A stretch of DNA of 64,000 nt from CAUPWF01 sp036656615. GTDB lineage: Bacteria; Bacillota; Clostridia; Lachnospirales; Lachnospiraceae. A program made the translations under genes and the position numbers. The notes below the pieces were generated by a model. It worked only from the letters and a program-made list of their open reading frames with translations, did no database searches and was not told the DNA's origin. Positions 41,367 through 54,000 of this stretch are shown piece after piece. Numbering within the stretch: position 1 is the stretch's first letter; each line of letters starts with the position of its first letter. Location: contig JAVXHY010000002.1 in assembly GCA_036656615.1 (NCBI GenBank), positions 62,001 through 126,000 on the forward strand, in the 5' to 3' direction.

Positions 41367-44273
41367 GTGAAAGCAAACAATAGCTTTGAAAATTCAAAAA
41401 CTCATTTTGCTGAGATTTCAGTGACTGAGAAATATCAAGCCCTTGTAGAATCCATACCAGGTGGTGTAGGAATTTATAAAATCGGGAGCAAACCTACAAT
41501 TATATATTTCAATGACAAAGTTGCAGATCTCTGTGGAATGACTCGGGAAGAGTATGCAGAAATTGCCAATATAAATGCTTTAGCTGTGATACATCCAGAT
41601 GATCGTGAAGGATTGCAGGAAGAAATAAAGCACGCAGTAACACAAGGACGTAATATACGTTATGAATATCGTCTTTTAGTAAAAGATAAGGGATTTATCT
41701 GGCTACAGCTATCCGGTTCTAAAATGGGAATTGAAGATGGCGAAGTCTTATATTGCGTGGTATTTATGGATATTGATGCTGAGAAAAAAAGGGAATTGGA
41801 ATTAAAGATCAATCAGGAGCAGCTAAAAATCGCGCTTCAGCATAATGCAGAATACACAAAAGTAATAGAAGAACGTTATAAAGATGAATTGGCCTATAAA
41901 GAGGCGCTCAAAGCAAATAATTTATTAGCTACTATTCGAGCCAATATCACTAAGGATACAATTGAAGAATACGAACTTATAAATCCTACTTTAGAGAATT
42001 GTTATCAAGGGAAATCTTTTGGAACTTGTATCGAACAAATTGCAGATACTATTCCAGACGAAAAGGAACAGCGCGTCTTTCGAGAAACTTTTTCACCAAA
42101 ATTTTTGGTGAAAGCTTATGAAAATGGTAAAGGAAATTTCACTGTTAAATATAAACGTCGATTTTTAAATAATGATATTATGTGGACTACAACCTCTGTA
42201 AAGCTTCTTTTAAAGCCAGATACAGGAGATATTACCTGTTTTTTATACTCCTATGATATCAATGAGGAAACAATCTCCAAAGTTTTAATGGCAGCTATTA
42301 TACAATTAGATTATGATTACTGTGCTTACATCGAAGGAAAAGCGGATAAATATCTTATGTTTATCAATCAAAATGGAACCACAGTTCCAAAAAGCATTCA
42401 TAAAAGCTACCAGAAAGAAAGAATTTTTTATGCCCAAGAATTTGTGGCTTTAGAAGACCGAGACCGCATTATCAAAGAAATGTCCTTAGACCATGTGAGA
42501 AAGCAATTGGAACATGAGTCTACCTACACTACATATGCAGGTATAATTGAACATAATGGAGAAGTACGTCAAAAACGTCTTACTTATGCTTATATTGATA
42601 AAGAAAATGAAATTATGTTATTGACCCGCAGTGACATCCAGCCCATTATTGAAAAAGAAGAAAAGAACAAACAAACTTTGCGTGATGCACTTATGGCTGC
42701 TGAACAGGCAAATACTGCAAAATCCGAATTCTTATCCCGAATGAGCCATGAAATCAGGACACCTATGAATGCAATTATTGGTATGTCTTCATTGGCAACC
42801 CAATATATCCATGATCCAGAACAAGTAGCCGATTGCATTTCAAAAGTTGGCATTTCTGCTCGTTTCCTGCTTTCTTTGATTAATGATATATTAGACATGT
42901 CTCGAATTGAAAGTGGAAAAGTGAATATCAAACAAGAACATATTTCTTTTGAAGAACTGATCAATGAAATCAATTCTATTTGTTATACTCAAGCACAAAA
43001 AAAGGGGATTGATTATGATTCCATTATTACTAGTTATATGGAAGACGATTATATTGGAGATACCGTCAAGCTACAACAAATTCTAATCAATGTGATAAGC
43101 AACTCGATTAAATTCACACCAGCAAACGGAAAAATTCAATTTATTATATCTCAGAAGAAAACTAAAAAAGATGAAGCACTATTGCATTTTATCATAAATG
43201 ACACAGGCACTGGAATTAGCAATCAGTTTTTACCCCATCTTTTCGAACCTTTTGAGCAAGAACACACCGGATTAACTTCTACATATGGAGGAACCGGACT
43301 TGGATTGGCAATTTGTAAAAACTTAGTAAATCTTATGGGGGGAACCATTACTGTAAATAGTATAGAAAGTGTTGGTACGGAATTTCATATTGAGATACCA
43401 CTGAAGATACCACAAGATAGTGCAAAAAAACCAACTCAAAATATGAACCAACTTTATTTACAAAGCCTCACTGCATTAATCGTAGATGATAATGTCATGA
43501 TTTGCAAACATACACAACAAATATTAAATGATATGGGTATAAAGGCAGAGTGGGTTGAATCTGGGGAAAATGCCGTTACTTTGGCAGCCAAAAAATGGAA
43601 AAATAAGAATAGTTATGATATCATCTTGGTAGATTGGCAAATGCCACATATGAATGGTATTGAAACCGTAAAGCAGCTGCGTCAAATCGTAGGACCCGAG
43701 GTCACTATTATTATTATGACCGCCTATGATTGGGCTAGCATTGAACAAGATGCTAAGAAAGCCGGAGTAGATTTATTGATATCAAAGCCTTTATTTGAAT
43801 CATCCCTATCCAAAGCATTTCAAAAAACGCACCTTAAAAAACAACAGGAAACGGTTGAATTAAGTGAAGAAATATCGTACGACTTTTCTGGGAAAAGAGT
43901 ACTTTTGGTTGAGGATCATATGTTGAATATAGAAGTGGCAAAGAAACTCTTGCATGCAAAAAAACTAGAAATCGAAGTGGCACAGAATGGATTACAGGCT
44001 ATTGAATGTTTTGCACAAGCAAAAGAAGGCTATTTTGATGCTATTTTAATGGATGTTCGTATGCCTGTCATGGATGGAATCACGGCCACACAATCCATTC
44101 GTCAAATGAGTAATGCCGATGCGAAAACCATCCCCATTATTGCTATGACTGCCAACGCCTTTGATGAAGATATGAAGAAAACCAAAGCAGCTGGAATGAA
44201 TGCGCACCTTTCCAAGCCCATTGATCCAGAGCTCTTGTACCATACACTTTATGAATTTATGTATAAAGAATAG
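41367..44273 (+). CDS. Hybrid sensor histidine kinase with two receiver domains
   Basis: A 968-residue signalling protein without a membrane segment. An N-terminal PAS domain (about 20-135; PDDREGLQEEI, EYRLLVKDKGFIWL) is followed by two further PAS-like regions (about 170-430). HisKA has the phospho-acceptor in SHEIRTPMNAI (His near 460). The ATPase shows NVISNSIKFT, DTGTGIS and GTGLGLAI. Two receiver domains follow, with phospho-Asp in ILVDWQMPHMNG (about 756) and ILMDVRMPVMDG (about 895). No HPt or DNA-binding domain is visible, so partners are elsewhere. The start is GTG at 41367 because GAAGGAG lies at the right distance; the ATG at 41349 lies just before that site. It is divergent from the dipeptidase. 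Confidence 0.9.
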   Translation: MKANNSFENSKTHFAEISVTEKYQALVESIPGGVGIYKIGSKPTIIYFNDKVADLCGMTREEYAEIANINALAVIHPDDREGLQEEIKHAVTQGRNIRYEYRLLVKDKGFIWLQLSGSKMGIEDGEVLYCVVFMDIDAEKKRELELKINQEQLKIALQHNAEYTKVIEERYKDELAYKEALKANNLLATIRANITKDTIEEYELINPTLENCYQGKSFGTCIEQIADTIPDEKEQRVFRETFSPKFLVKAYENGKGNFTVKYKRRFLNNDIMWTTTSVKLLLKPDTGDITCFLYSYDINEETISKVLMAAIIQLDYDYCAYIEGKADKYLMFINQNGTTVPKSIHKSYQKERIFYAQEFVALEDRDRIIKEMSLDHVRKQLEHESTYTTYAGIIEHNGEVRQKRLTYAYIDKENEIMLLTRSDIQPIIEKEEKNKQTLRDALMAAEQANTAKSEFLSRMSHEIRTPMNAIIGMSSLATQYIHDPEQVADCISKVGISARFLLSLINDILDMSRIESGKVNIKQEHISFEELINEINSICYTQAQKKGIDYDSIITSYMEDDYIGDTVKLQQILINVISNSIKFTPANGKIQFIISQKKTKKDEALLHFIINDTGTGISNQFLPHLFEPFEQEHTGLTSTYGGTGLGLAICKNLVNLMGGTITVNSIESVGTEFHIEIPLKIPQDSAKKPTQNMNQLYLQSLTALIVDDNVMICKHTQQILNDMGIKAEWVESGENAVTLAAKKWKNKNSYDIILVDWQMPHMNGIETVKQLRQIVGPEVTIIIMTAYDWASIEQDAKKAGVDLLISKPLFESSLSKAFQKTHLKKQQETVELSEEISYDFSGKRVLLVEDHMLNIEVAKKLLHAKKLEIEVAQNGLQAIECFAQAKEGYFDAILMDVRMPVMDGITATQSIRQMSNADAKTIPIIAMTANAFDEDMKKTKAAGMNAHLSKPIDPELLYHTLYEFMYKE

Positions 44274-44287
44274 TGGTATTTACAAAT

Positions 44288-44331
44288 ACTGGGGAACGTA
44301 CACCTGTCTCATTTGGTGTATGCTCCCCAGT
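44288..44331. terminator. Bidirectional stem-loop between convergent genes
   Basis: ACTGGGGAACGTACACC and GGTGTATGCTCCCCAGT pair over about 17 bp (one mismatch and 10-base loop). It lies between the kinase stop (44273) and the GNAT stop (44374); a short T-run follows on the plus side. Confidence 0.7.
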
Positions 44332-44373
44332 GCAATTTTGCCCTTTAAAATATCTTTTTACAAAAATCCATAA

Positions 44374-45069
44374 TTACAACTCTTTTACAACCAAAACCAG
44401 TTCACCTTCTACGTCCGCAAATCTTTCGATTCCACAGTTGGCATATTCTATACGATCCACAATCTCGCCGTTGTTATTTAACATAACACTTAGGGACTTT
44501 GGATTGGTTGTTTCTCCATATGCATGGGTGTACCCCAGTTCTTTCCCGTAATTTAGCACCGCCTCTGTCAGTTTCGTGGCAACCCCACGTTTTCCATAAT
44601 CTTTGTGCGTTGCCGCATAGTATAAGTGTAAATATGTACCTGACTGATAACCGGGTTTGTCGACCAGCTTCCGGTCTATGATTTCAAACAGACGTCCTGA
44701 AGCGTCGTAAGCCTCCTCATATCCGGTTACCAGTTCCTCTGGAACGCTGGTTGTGTCGAGAAAGTTCGATGGATAAGTTGCGGCAAGTCCTATCACCTTA
44801 TTGGTTTCTTCCTCTACAGCTACAAATAATAGTCCCATATCAATTCCATGTGCAAACATCCACTCCATGCTCTTGCGATAGCCATCTTCGTCCATTCCGA
44901 GAGCCATTGTCATTGGTTCTCTTCCCAAAAATGCCTCCGTCTGGATGTCCAGAAGCTCTTTCATCTGCTCTTTTGTCGCCCGTTTCACTTCATACTCCAT
45001 TCCATATCCCCTTCCTGAATTTGCTAGTTCCAAATTCAACACTACTCTGACTGTCCGTTTCTTTCCCAT
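44374..45069 (-). CDS. GNAT-family N-acetyltransferase coupled to the NRPS
   Basis: A 231-residue protein from the ATG at 45069 or 208 residues from the ATG at 45000 (MEYEVKRATKEQMKELLDIQ, typical of GNAT starts). Acetyl-CoA-binding features include LYYAATHKDYGKRGVATKLTEAVL with the R/Q-x-x-G-x-G/A pattern. The ATG at 45069 overlaps the NRPS stop in TAATG, indicating translational coupling, so it may tailor the NRPS product or protect the producer from it. The substrate cannot be read from sequence. The gene ends 43 bases before the hairpin at 44288-44331. Confidence 0.8.
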   Translation of the reverse strand: MGKKRTVRVVLNLELANSGRGYGMEYEVKRATKEQMKELLDIQTEAFLGREPMTMALGMDEDGYRKSMEWMFAHGIDMGLLFVAVEEETNKVIGLAATYPSNFLDTTSVPEELVTGYEEAYDASGRLFEIIDRKLVDKPGYQSGTYLHLYYAATHKDYGKRGVATKLTEAVLNYGKELGYTHAYGETTNPKSLSVMLNNNGEIVDRIEYANCGIERFADVEGELVLVVKEL

Positions 45070-48000
45070 TATTCCTCTACGCTGAAAAATCCCAATTCCT
45101 TTAACTGCCCAATTGCATTCTTCAGATAGTTCTCATCTGCAATTGGCCAACGGAACCCAAGACGATACAGCGTCTGGGTAGTAAACTGATTTTGTGCATC
45201 AATCAAAGCAATACTGTGCTCTGTATTGGAAGACAGATAAGAAATTAGACCCGACACCATCAAAGACTTCTCCTGATCTTCCATTGCATCCGTAAGTGCC
45301 TCTTCAAATTCCCCGTCACTTACCACTTCCACTGGAAGTCCTCGTTCATTCAGCGCCGCTATCACGTCGCCCATCTGCAGCATACGGCTGTTATAAGCAT
45401 GGAATACTGTAAATGCATCGTTGGTACCTGCGAGCTTCAAGACGGCCTGAGCGGTACTGTCAATCGGCGAGAATTCTGCATCACTGTCCATTCCAGAGAT
45501 CATATACTTTCCAATGGCTACATATCCTCTCAGCATGCGCATAAATCCATTTGTAAGGGAATTCATCTGAAATTCTCCATCCCTTGCACGGCTCATAAGA
45601 TTCCCTACACGAATAATCTTTCCACGCATTCCTTCTGCAATTGCAAGCAGCATTTCTTCCTCTGCATAAAACTTCGTCCAGATATACTCATTATTAATAC
45701 TCTGTCCAAAAAACAACTCATTTTCTTTGAGACGTTTGTATTCCGGCAGTTTTTTATCCACATTTTCTCCAGCAATACTCACCGTGGATATCTGTATCAG
45801 TCTTCGGTCCATATCCTTACAAACAGCAATCATATTACGGACGCCTCCTACATTGATCCGTTCCAATGTATCATCTGCCGAAAAATGCTTCACACAGGCA
45901 GCACAGTTGATTAATGTATCAAACGGAACATTCTTCAACTGATCCACTACTGTTTCGTCAGTCATATCTCCTTCTACAATCTGTACACGCTTTTCGAATA
46001 GTTCTTCAAAGTTATCTTCAAAATAGTAGAACAACAGAGACTTTAACCTATCACGAGCTCCTAAATCACTTTTTCTCTTTACAAGGCAATACGCTATTCC
46101 ATCATATCCTTTTATGTATTCATACAAGATGTGAATTCCCAGGAACCCCGTTGCTCCAGTCAGCAAAATATCTCCTATCTCCTCCTTTTTCACCTCATCT
46201 ACAAACTTCAAATCATTATGACTTAATGCATCGAAAATTGCCATACTGACGGGTTTCTTGCCCACTGGTCTTTGGATCATCGGCTCCTTCTCACTTTGTT
46301 CTGTATCATTGTCGTGGAATGCATAGGCTGCAAGCTCTTTCACCGTTGGATACTGGAACACATCCGCATAGGCAACTGGAATCTTCTCTGTCATACATTT
46401 CATTGCAATTTTTGAAGCGGACAGGGACGTGCCTCCAAGCTCAAAGAAGTTTTCATCTATACCAAAGTCACCATATCCAAGTGCAAACGCAAAAATAGCA
46501 TGTAATTGTTCCTGAATCCGGGTTTCTGGTTTGTGTATCTCTTTCTTTTCATTGCCTGACATACTTGGTTCCGGCAATGCCTTCTTATCAATTTTACCAT
46601 TGGCTGTCAGCGGCAATACCTCCAGCTGCACTAGTACAGACGGAACCATATACTCTGTCAAATAACGGCTCATATGTGTTTTTAATTCTTCTGGAGCAAG
46701 TTTCTTTGCAGCCGTGTAATATCCGCACAGGAACTGCCGCTCTCCTTCGCCTTTTACAACTACCACACTGCTATTCACTCCATTGAATTTATTCATCACA
46801 TTCTCTACTTCGTCTAACTCGATTCTTAGCCCACGAAGTTTTACCTGATTATCAATTCTTCCCATAAATTCAATCTTTCCATCATAGTTCCACCTGGCCA
46901 TGTCACCACTGTGATATGCCGGAAGGTCTAACAATGTCACGAATTTTTCAGCTGTGAGATCCGGTTTTCCAATGTATCCCTTACCGACTCCATCACCAAG
47001 TATCATCATCTCACCAGGGACACCTGGGGGTACCATATTGCCTGACTTATCCAGCATCACCATCTTCATATTGGCCATTGGACGCCCGATGGTAACCTTA
47101 CCTTGGGTGATGGTTTCCAAGGTACATCCTATGGTTGTTTCTGTTGGCCCATATCCATTTAAGATGACTGCCTCTGTGCCAAGCTTTCTAATCTTTTCAT
47201 ACAGCGATGCTGGGAAGTTCTCCGCACCGATATTGAACAACGCAATTTTCTTCAATGCGGGTGCCATCTCTTCCATATCAACAATATTCATAATGTAAGA
47301 TGGTGTACAAGTAAGCACATTCACCCCATTCTTTAAGATCAATTCTGACAATGCCATGGGATTATGGATTTCTTCTGAATTTGCCATGCAGACTGTAATT
47401 CCATTATAAAGCATAATACACTCTTCCAGTATAGACACATCAAACGTAAATGCCGCCAGTGCAAGAGATACTGTAGCATATTTTACGTAAGCCGCTGTCT
47501 CTGTATTGACTGGATGATCATGTACGTAATTGATTAGGTTTCGATGACGAATCATCACACCCTTTGGCTTTCCAGTCGAACCGGATGTGTAGATACAGTA
47601 CGCAAGACTGTCTGGTGTAATATCTGGCACTGGATTCTGGGGGTTATCACACTTTAGAAGCTCTTCTAGAATCAGAACCGCTGCAAAACAGTTGTGAAGT
47701 GTCTTCTTTTTCTCTTCTGCGGTTTTTGCTGACACAATCACATATGGTGCCTTAGAATCCTCCAGAATATAGGTGATGCGTTCCTCTGGATACTCTGGAT
47801 CTATGGTCAGAAATGCTCCGCCCGCTTTCATAATTCCCTGTCTCACTGCGTATGCATAGACGCTTCTCTCCAACATCAGCCCTACCATTTCCTCTGGCTT
47901 TAGCCCCTGTTCAAGCAGGCTGTTGGCGATACGGTTTGCATCGGCATTCAGTTCTGCAAAGGAACGCTGGACTCCATTGGCAATGACTGCAATCTGATCC

Positions 48001-51000
48001 GGACGTTTGGCTGCCTGTCGTTCCAAAAGTATATTGGCTGTTACCTGTTCCATTTCTACATCCGTATCATTGAAGGTCTCTAATTTGCTGAATGCATCCT
48101 TAGATAACATGGATACTTCTTTCAGATACGTTTTCTCGGTAAATGCACTGACTGCTTTTGCAAATGCATCCAGAAGCCCTTCCATCATCTGTGTGGAATA
48201 CATATCTTCCCGGAATTCACTTGTATATATCACCGAGTCATGTTCTATAAAGACATCAATGTTGATCGGCTCTTTTGCTGTATTCAAGGTCAAAGGAATA
48301 CGTTCTACCTCGGTTCCGCCCAAATAATCGAATACAAATTCTTCCCCTTGGTAAGCAAAGAGAATGTCTGCTTTGATCCCGAATTCCCTGCTAATTTCAC
48401 CAAACGAATAACTATCATGCTCCATGGCTTCCATCAATTGTTCTTTGACATCATTTATATAGCTGATGATTTTTTGATCCTTCTCCATTTGACAGTACAC
48501 CGGAAGGGTCTTCACAAACATTCCCATGGTCTTTGCCATCCTAGAATCATTACGCCCGTTATAAATCGTGGTAAAGACTGCCTCATCTTTATATACATAT
48601 TTGCTCACAACAAATCCGAATGCTGCAGTAAACAGGGCATTCATGGTGATTCTGTTGTCATCGCAATACTGCTTTAGAACTGCGGCTTTCTCTGCAGATT
48701 CAAATCGGATATTGCCCGTTTTTTCTTTCCCGCCTACTCCGTCCTTTGCCGGAAGAAAGTCGGTATCACAGCCTTTGAATATCCGTTCATAATATGCCTT
48801 TGCCTGCTGATAGCTATTGCCTTTTCTCAAACGTCCTTCTTCCAATGCAATTTCAAATCCGGTATATGTTTCAGGGCTTACCGTTTCTCCCTGATATGCT
48901 CGATCCACATCTTGCAGGAACAGAGAAAGAGAAGTCCCGTCACAAATGATATGATGGAATTCCATAAATAAGTAATTGGCATCTGCTTTGTGAATAGAGA
49001 TTCTAAACAAACGATCTCCCATAATGTTAAATGGATGCACCAATTGTTCCTGATCCAAACCTTCTATCATTGGAATCTCAATCTTATCCTTGTCATTGCG
49101 CTTCTGAATCAGATCTCCATTTTCATTCATATGCATAGTCGTCTTTATATAAGGATGCGCCTCTATTGCACAGAGTAATGCTCTCTGGAGTCTGGATAGT
49201 TCAATCTCTTCACTAAGTTTCATGAGAATCGGAATATTGTAAATGGTAGTATCCATATTTGCCATGGATTCTACAAAGATTCCCTCCTGAGTTTTGGAAA
49301 TCGGGTAATCTTGCTGTATTTCATAGGTGCTGTTTTCTTCGCCCACGGAAGAAAGCAAGAAGACTTCCAACGCTTTGATTGTTTTATGCTCTTTCAAATC
49401 CTTTATCTTGATTGCTTTGCCAAAGGCATCAGAAAGATCCACATTCAGACGCACGGCACCAATAGAGGTTAATCCTGCATCATAAATATCTGTTGTGATG
49501 CCAAACTGCTCATGCCCCAATACGCCCTTCACAAGATCAAATATCTTTTGCTGCGTCTCGGTCTGCGGCGGTTCGCTCGCCTCTGCTTTTATTTCAGGAA
49601 CTGGCAGTGCACGCTTATCCACCTTGCTGTTTACATTGAGAGGAATTTTCTCAATCTGCATGGTAACTGCTGGAACCATGTATGGCGGTTTCTGCTCCGC
49701 GATAAATGCGTTTAACGCGGAAATATCAATGGTTTGATTCGACACAATATAGGCGCAGATCATCTTGCCTCCAGTGGGGGCATCCTTTGCGATTACAGTC
49801 GCATCCTGAATTTGGGGATATTCCCGAATCATGCCTTCTACCTCTGTCAGTTCAATTCTAAATCCACGCACCTTCACCTGACCATCGCGTCTTCCAATAA
49901 ATTCAATATTGCCGTCCGGCAGGTATCGTACAATATCACCACTGTGATAAATCCGATTGTAACCGGATTCATTGCAGAATGGATTTGGAGTAAATTTTTC
50001 CTCCGTCAAGTCCGGACGATTCAGATACCCTCTTGCCACCCCTCGTCCCGCAATCACCAGTTCCCCTGGCACACCGATTGGTAGTCTCCGATTCCATTTG
50101 TCTGCGATATAAAGCTTGGTATTATAATTCGCCGTTCCAATTGGGAAATTGTCCATCTTCTCCTTCACAGCAAAGGATGTTACATAAACAGACGTTTCCG
50201 TAGGTCCATATACATTATACAAAGTTACCCCTTTTGGTGGTTCCATGGGCACCAACGTTTCGCCGCCCACCAGAAAGGTTCGTAAGTCAGGGCAGGGATG
50301 TTCTCTCAGGTTCAATGCAAATGCCCTGCCTACCTGTGTCGTCATAAATGCAACGTTTATGTGATTTTCTTTGAAATACTCTGCCATGGCAATGACATCT
50401 AGCCGCAACTCTTCCATGATTACATGAACTCCCGCTCCACAGGTAAGCGTCGCCCACATATCCATCATATTGGCATCAAACCCAAAGCTTGCGTAAGCTG
50501 CCGTCAACGTATGTTCATCTATCTTAGCCATTTTCTGGTGCTGGCTGCAAAATTGTACCAAATTACCCTGGGTGAGCATACATCCCTTTGGTGTTCCCGT
50601 TGTTCCAGACGTATACAAAAGAATCATCAGGTCTTCTGGTTCTGGCTCACTTAATGTATATTTCTGCTCAATACTACAGCCGTCTATCTCTGATACATAG
50701 AGAACTTTTCCATGATATTCATCTGCCTGATTCTCCAAACTTTCATCACAAATTAACAGCTTACACCTGGCGTCCGCCATCATAAAATTGAGACGCTCTT
50801 TCGGGTAGCTTGCATCCAATGGCTGATATGCACATCCTGCTTTCATAACCCCAAGAGGCACGGCCGCCATATCCACACTTCTGTGAACCAGTATCGATAC
50901 CACGTCCTCTCGTCCAAGACCCAGATGATGCACATATTGCGCGATTTTTTCACTTCGTTCATCCAATTCACGGTAAGAAAGTGTCTGCTCTCCTGCAACA

Positions 51001-54000
51001 ACAGCCGTATGTTCCGGGAACTTCCCTGCCGCTTTTCTAAATAAGGATACAATGGTTTCTTCTTCACAAAAGGAAAGTTCTGTCTGATTAAAGCTGTCGA
51101 GAAGACTGATCTCCTCTTCTTCTATCAAAGAGATTCCTTTAAGCTGGGATTCTACTATGAATCCCTTTAATATCATAACGAACAGATTTGCAAATCTACG
51201 GATTGTTTCTTCCTTGTACATATTTCTGCGATATTCCATGTGGATTTCGTAGCCGCCCTGCTTTTTAAACACATGTACCGTGAGATTTGCCTGCGCACCC
51301 ACTGCCAAATTTTCCATCTTAAGGAAGGTATCACCCACTGTAATTCCATTTAGCATCTCTGCCTGATACACGAACATGATATCAGAAGATACACCTAATT
51401 TCGATACCAGTTCCCCAAAATGGCAGATGTCGTGAGACATAGCACCAAAGAATCCTTCCTGCACATTTCTCAAATATTCTTCTAAAAAAAGATCTTCCTG
51501 GCAGCGAATATACAAGGGCAGTGTACGAACCAACATTCCGATGGTATCTGCAAATCCTGGATCATGACGTCCATTATTAACAGAACAAAACATACTCTCT
51601 TCACTTCCGGATGCCTTCGCAAGCGCATAACCAAAGGCACCAAGGAAAAATGTATTCTCGGTAATTCCCTTTTCCTTTGTAAAATATTCTATTTTACTGT
51701 CAGATAATTCCTCTTGTAAAAATACAGAATATCTTCCAGCCGGTTCCTGTTTGGCCGGAACATCTTTATAATCTGGAATGAGGTTGGAATCAATTTCCAG
51801 CCCTCCCATTGTTTCTTCAAACCACTGAGTTGCTTGTGCATATTCTGGTCGGTCGTTTGCTTTTTCGTCATATATAGACAGGACAAATGCATCCAGATCC
51901 TCTTTCGTAATCTCTTGCCCTTCATATGCAGCCGAAAGAGCATGTCCAAATACTTTTGCAGAACTTCCGTCAAAAACGATATGATGGAAATCTACCAGTA
52001 TTTCATAAGCTTCTTCTGTCTCAACAATTGCCAAACAGAATAATGGTCCCTTCTCTAAATCAAAAGGTCGCACAAATTCTTCTTTTATGTTTCTCAATTC
52101 GGACATCTTTGCTGTTAACCGCTGAACATGGATTTCCCCAGGTATTTGTTTCTTCATGGATATCTCGCCGCCCGTTGTATCAATCACAACATGGAACACC
52201 GGATAAGCCAAAACGGTCTCTTTTAATGCCCGTTCTAATTTTTCAATCTGCAGACCGCTTTCTTTCGGTGCATGGAACGCAAGCGGAATATTGTACATGG
52301 TACTTTCTGGTTCCGCCACACATTCCAGATAGACTCCCATCTGACTATCCGTAAGAGGATAGTACTCCCGCTCTTCTCTGTAGTTGTCCCAGTCAAATCC
52401 TTCATCCTTTTTCCATAGCTTTGCGATTTCTTTCGGAGTTCTTCCCTTAAATACCACATCCGATGTAAGACCGCTGCAGGCTTCCTGCACCATTAACACC
52501 TTGATTGAATCGCCGCCAATATTGAAAAAGTCATCGTTCACTCCAACAATTCCGCAATCTAATATCCTTTCAAATACTGCACACAACACGTTCTCTTCTT
52601 CTGTTACAGGAGCTTCGTATTCTTTTTTGAATGTGGAAGTATCCGGTGCTGTCAGCAATACTCTGTCAATTTTACCATTTATATTCAGAGGAAGCCGTTC
52701 CATCTGTACTAAAAACTGTGGAATCATATATTCCGGAAGTTTCTTTTTGAATTCCGCTTCGATTACCGCTGTTGCATTGGCTACCTTGGCATCTTCAAAA
52801 AGCTGGAAATACCCACATAGATAGGTCTGGCCATATTGATTTTCAAAGTTTTTTACCACCCCTGCCCTGACATAAGACAAGCTGTTCATGATTGCTTCGA
52901 TTTCTCCTGTTTCCACACGCTGTCCGTTAATCTTTACCATCCAGTCTTTCCGATTTACATAGAGAAGATTACCATCTGGCAGAAACTTCCCTAAATCACC
53001 GCTATGGTATAAAATCTTATCATCTTCCCCTATAGAAAATGGATTTTCCACAAACACTTCTGCCGTTTTTTCAGGAAGTTCTAAGTATCCGTTTGCCATT
53101 GGCCCAGTAATACATATTTCTCCTGTTTCTCCCTCTTTCACCTGATTTCCATCCGCATCAAGCACATAAATCTTCACACCTTCATCTGGCTTTCCAATCG
53201 GCGTGTTCTCATATGGCTTATCTACTCTAAAATAAGAGGTAGAGCCAGCCGTTTCGCTTGATCCATACACATTGATCAGATCATATCCATGTCCGCATAC
53301 ATGAATAAGCCGCTCACTTCCTGTCAAAACCAGACGCAGCGACGGACTTTTATTTTCATATATCTTTAACATCTGTGGACTCAAAAAGAACGCCGTAATC
53401 TGATGTTTCAGCACATACTCCTCTATACGGCGGACATCCTTATAGCCCTTTTCACTATGTATATGAATGGTTACACCTTCAAAGAGGTTTGCAAAAATAT
53501 CTATGACAATGGCAATAAAATTATAAGGTACATTGGACAGATAACTATCCTCCTGGGTAAGCCGCATTATTTTTGCAATTCTATCTGCCGAGCAATACAA
53601 GGCCTTATTACTATGAACAATTCCTTTCGGTACTCCTGTAGAACCGGATGTATAAATAACCAGTGCAACGTCGCTTTCGTGATATATATGCGGTGTGAAT
53701 GTTAGATTTTTTGCCTTTGCTTTCTCTATGAACTCTTCCTGCATAATCAAAGAAGCTTTACATTGACTTTGAATAAAGGAACAACGCTCTGGAGGGTACT
53801 CATAAGAAAGCGGTACAAACCCACTGCCTGCTTTTAATATTCCAATAGTTGCAGCCACAAACTCCATCTTTCTTGGCAGCAGTACTGGAACCAGACTCCC
53901 CTGTTCCACATGATTTTCCACAATCCATGCCGCTATCTTATCACTGAGCTCATCCAGTTCCTTATAAGTAGTCTCTCTTTCACCTTCCATATCTACAATT

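Noticed and set aside
45399..45914. Plus-strand frames opposite the NRPS, for example 171 codons here and 146 codons at 52384-52824
   Set aside because: They are shadows of the NRPS coding frame and Cys/His/Leu-rich without domain similarity.
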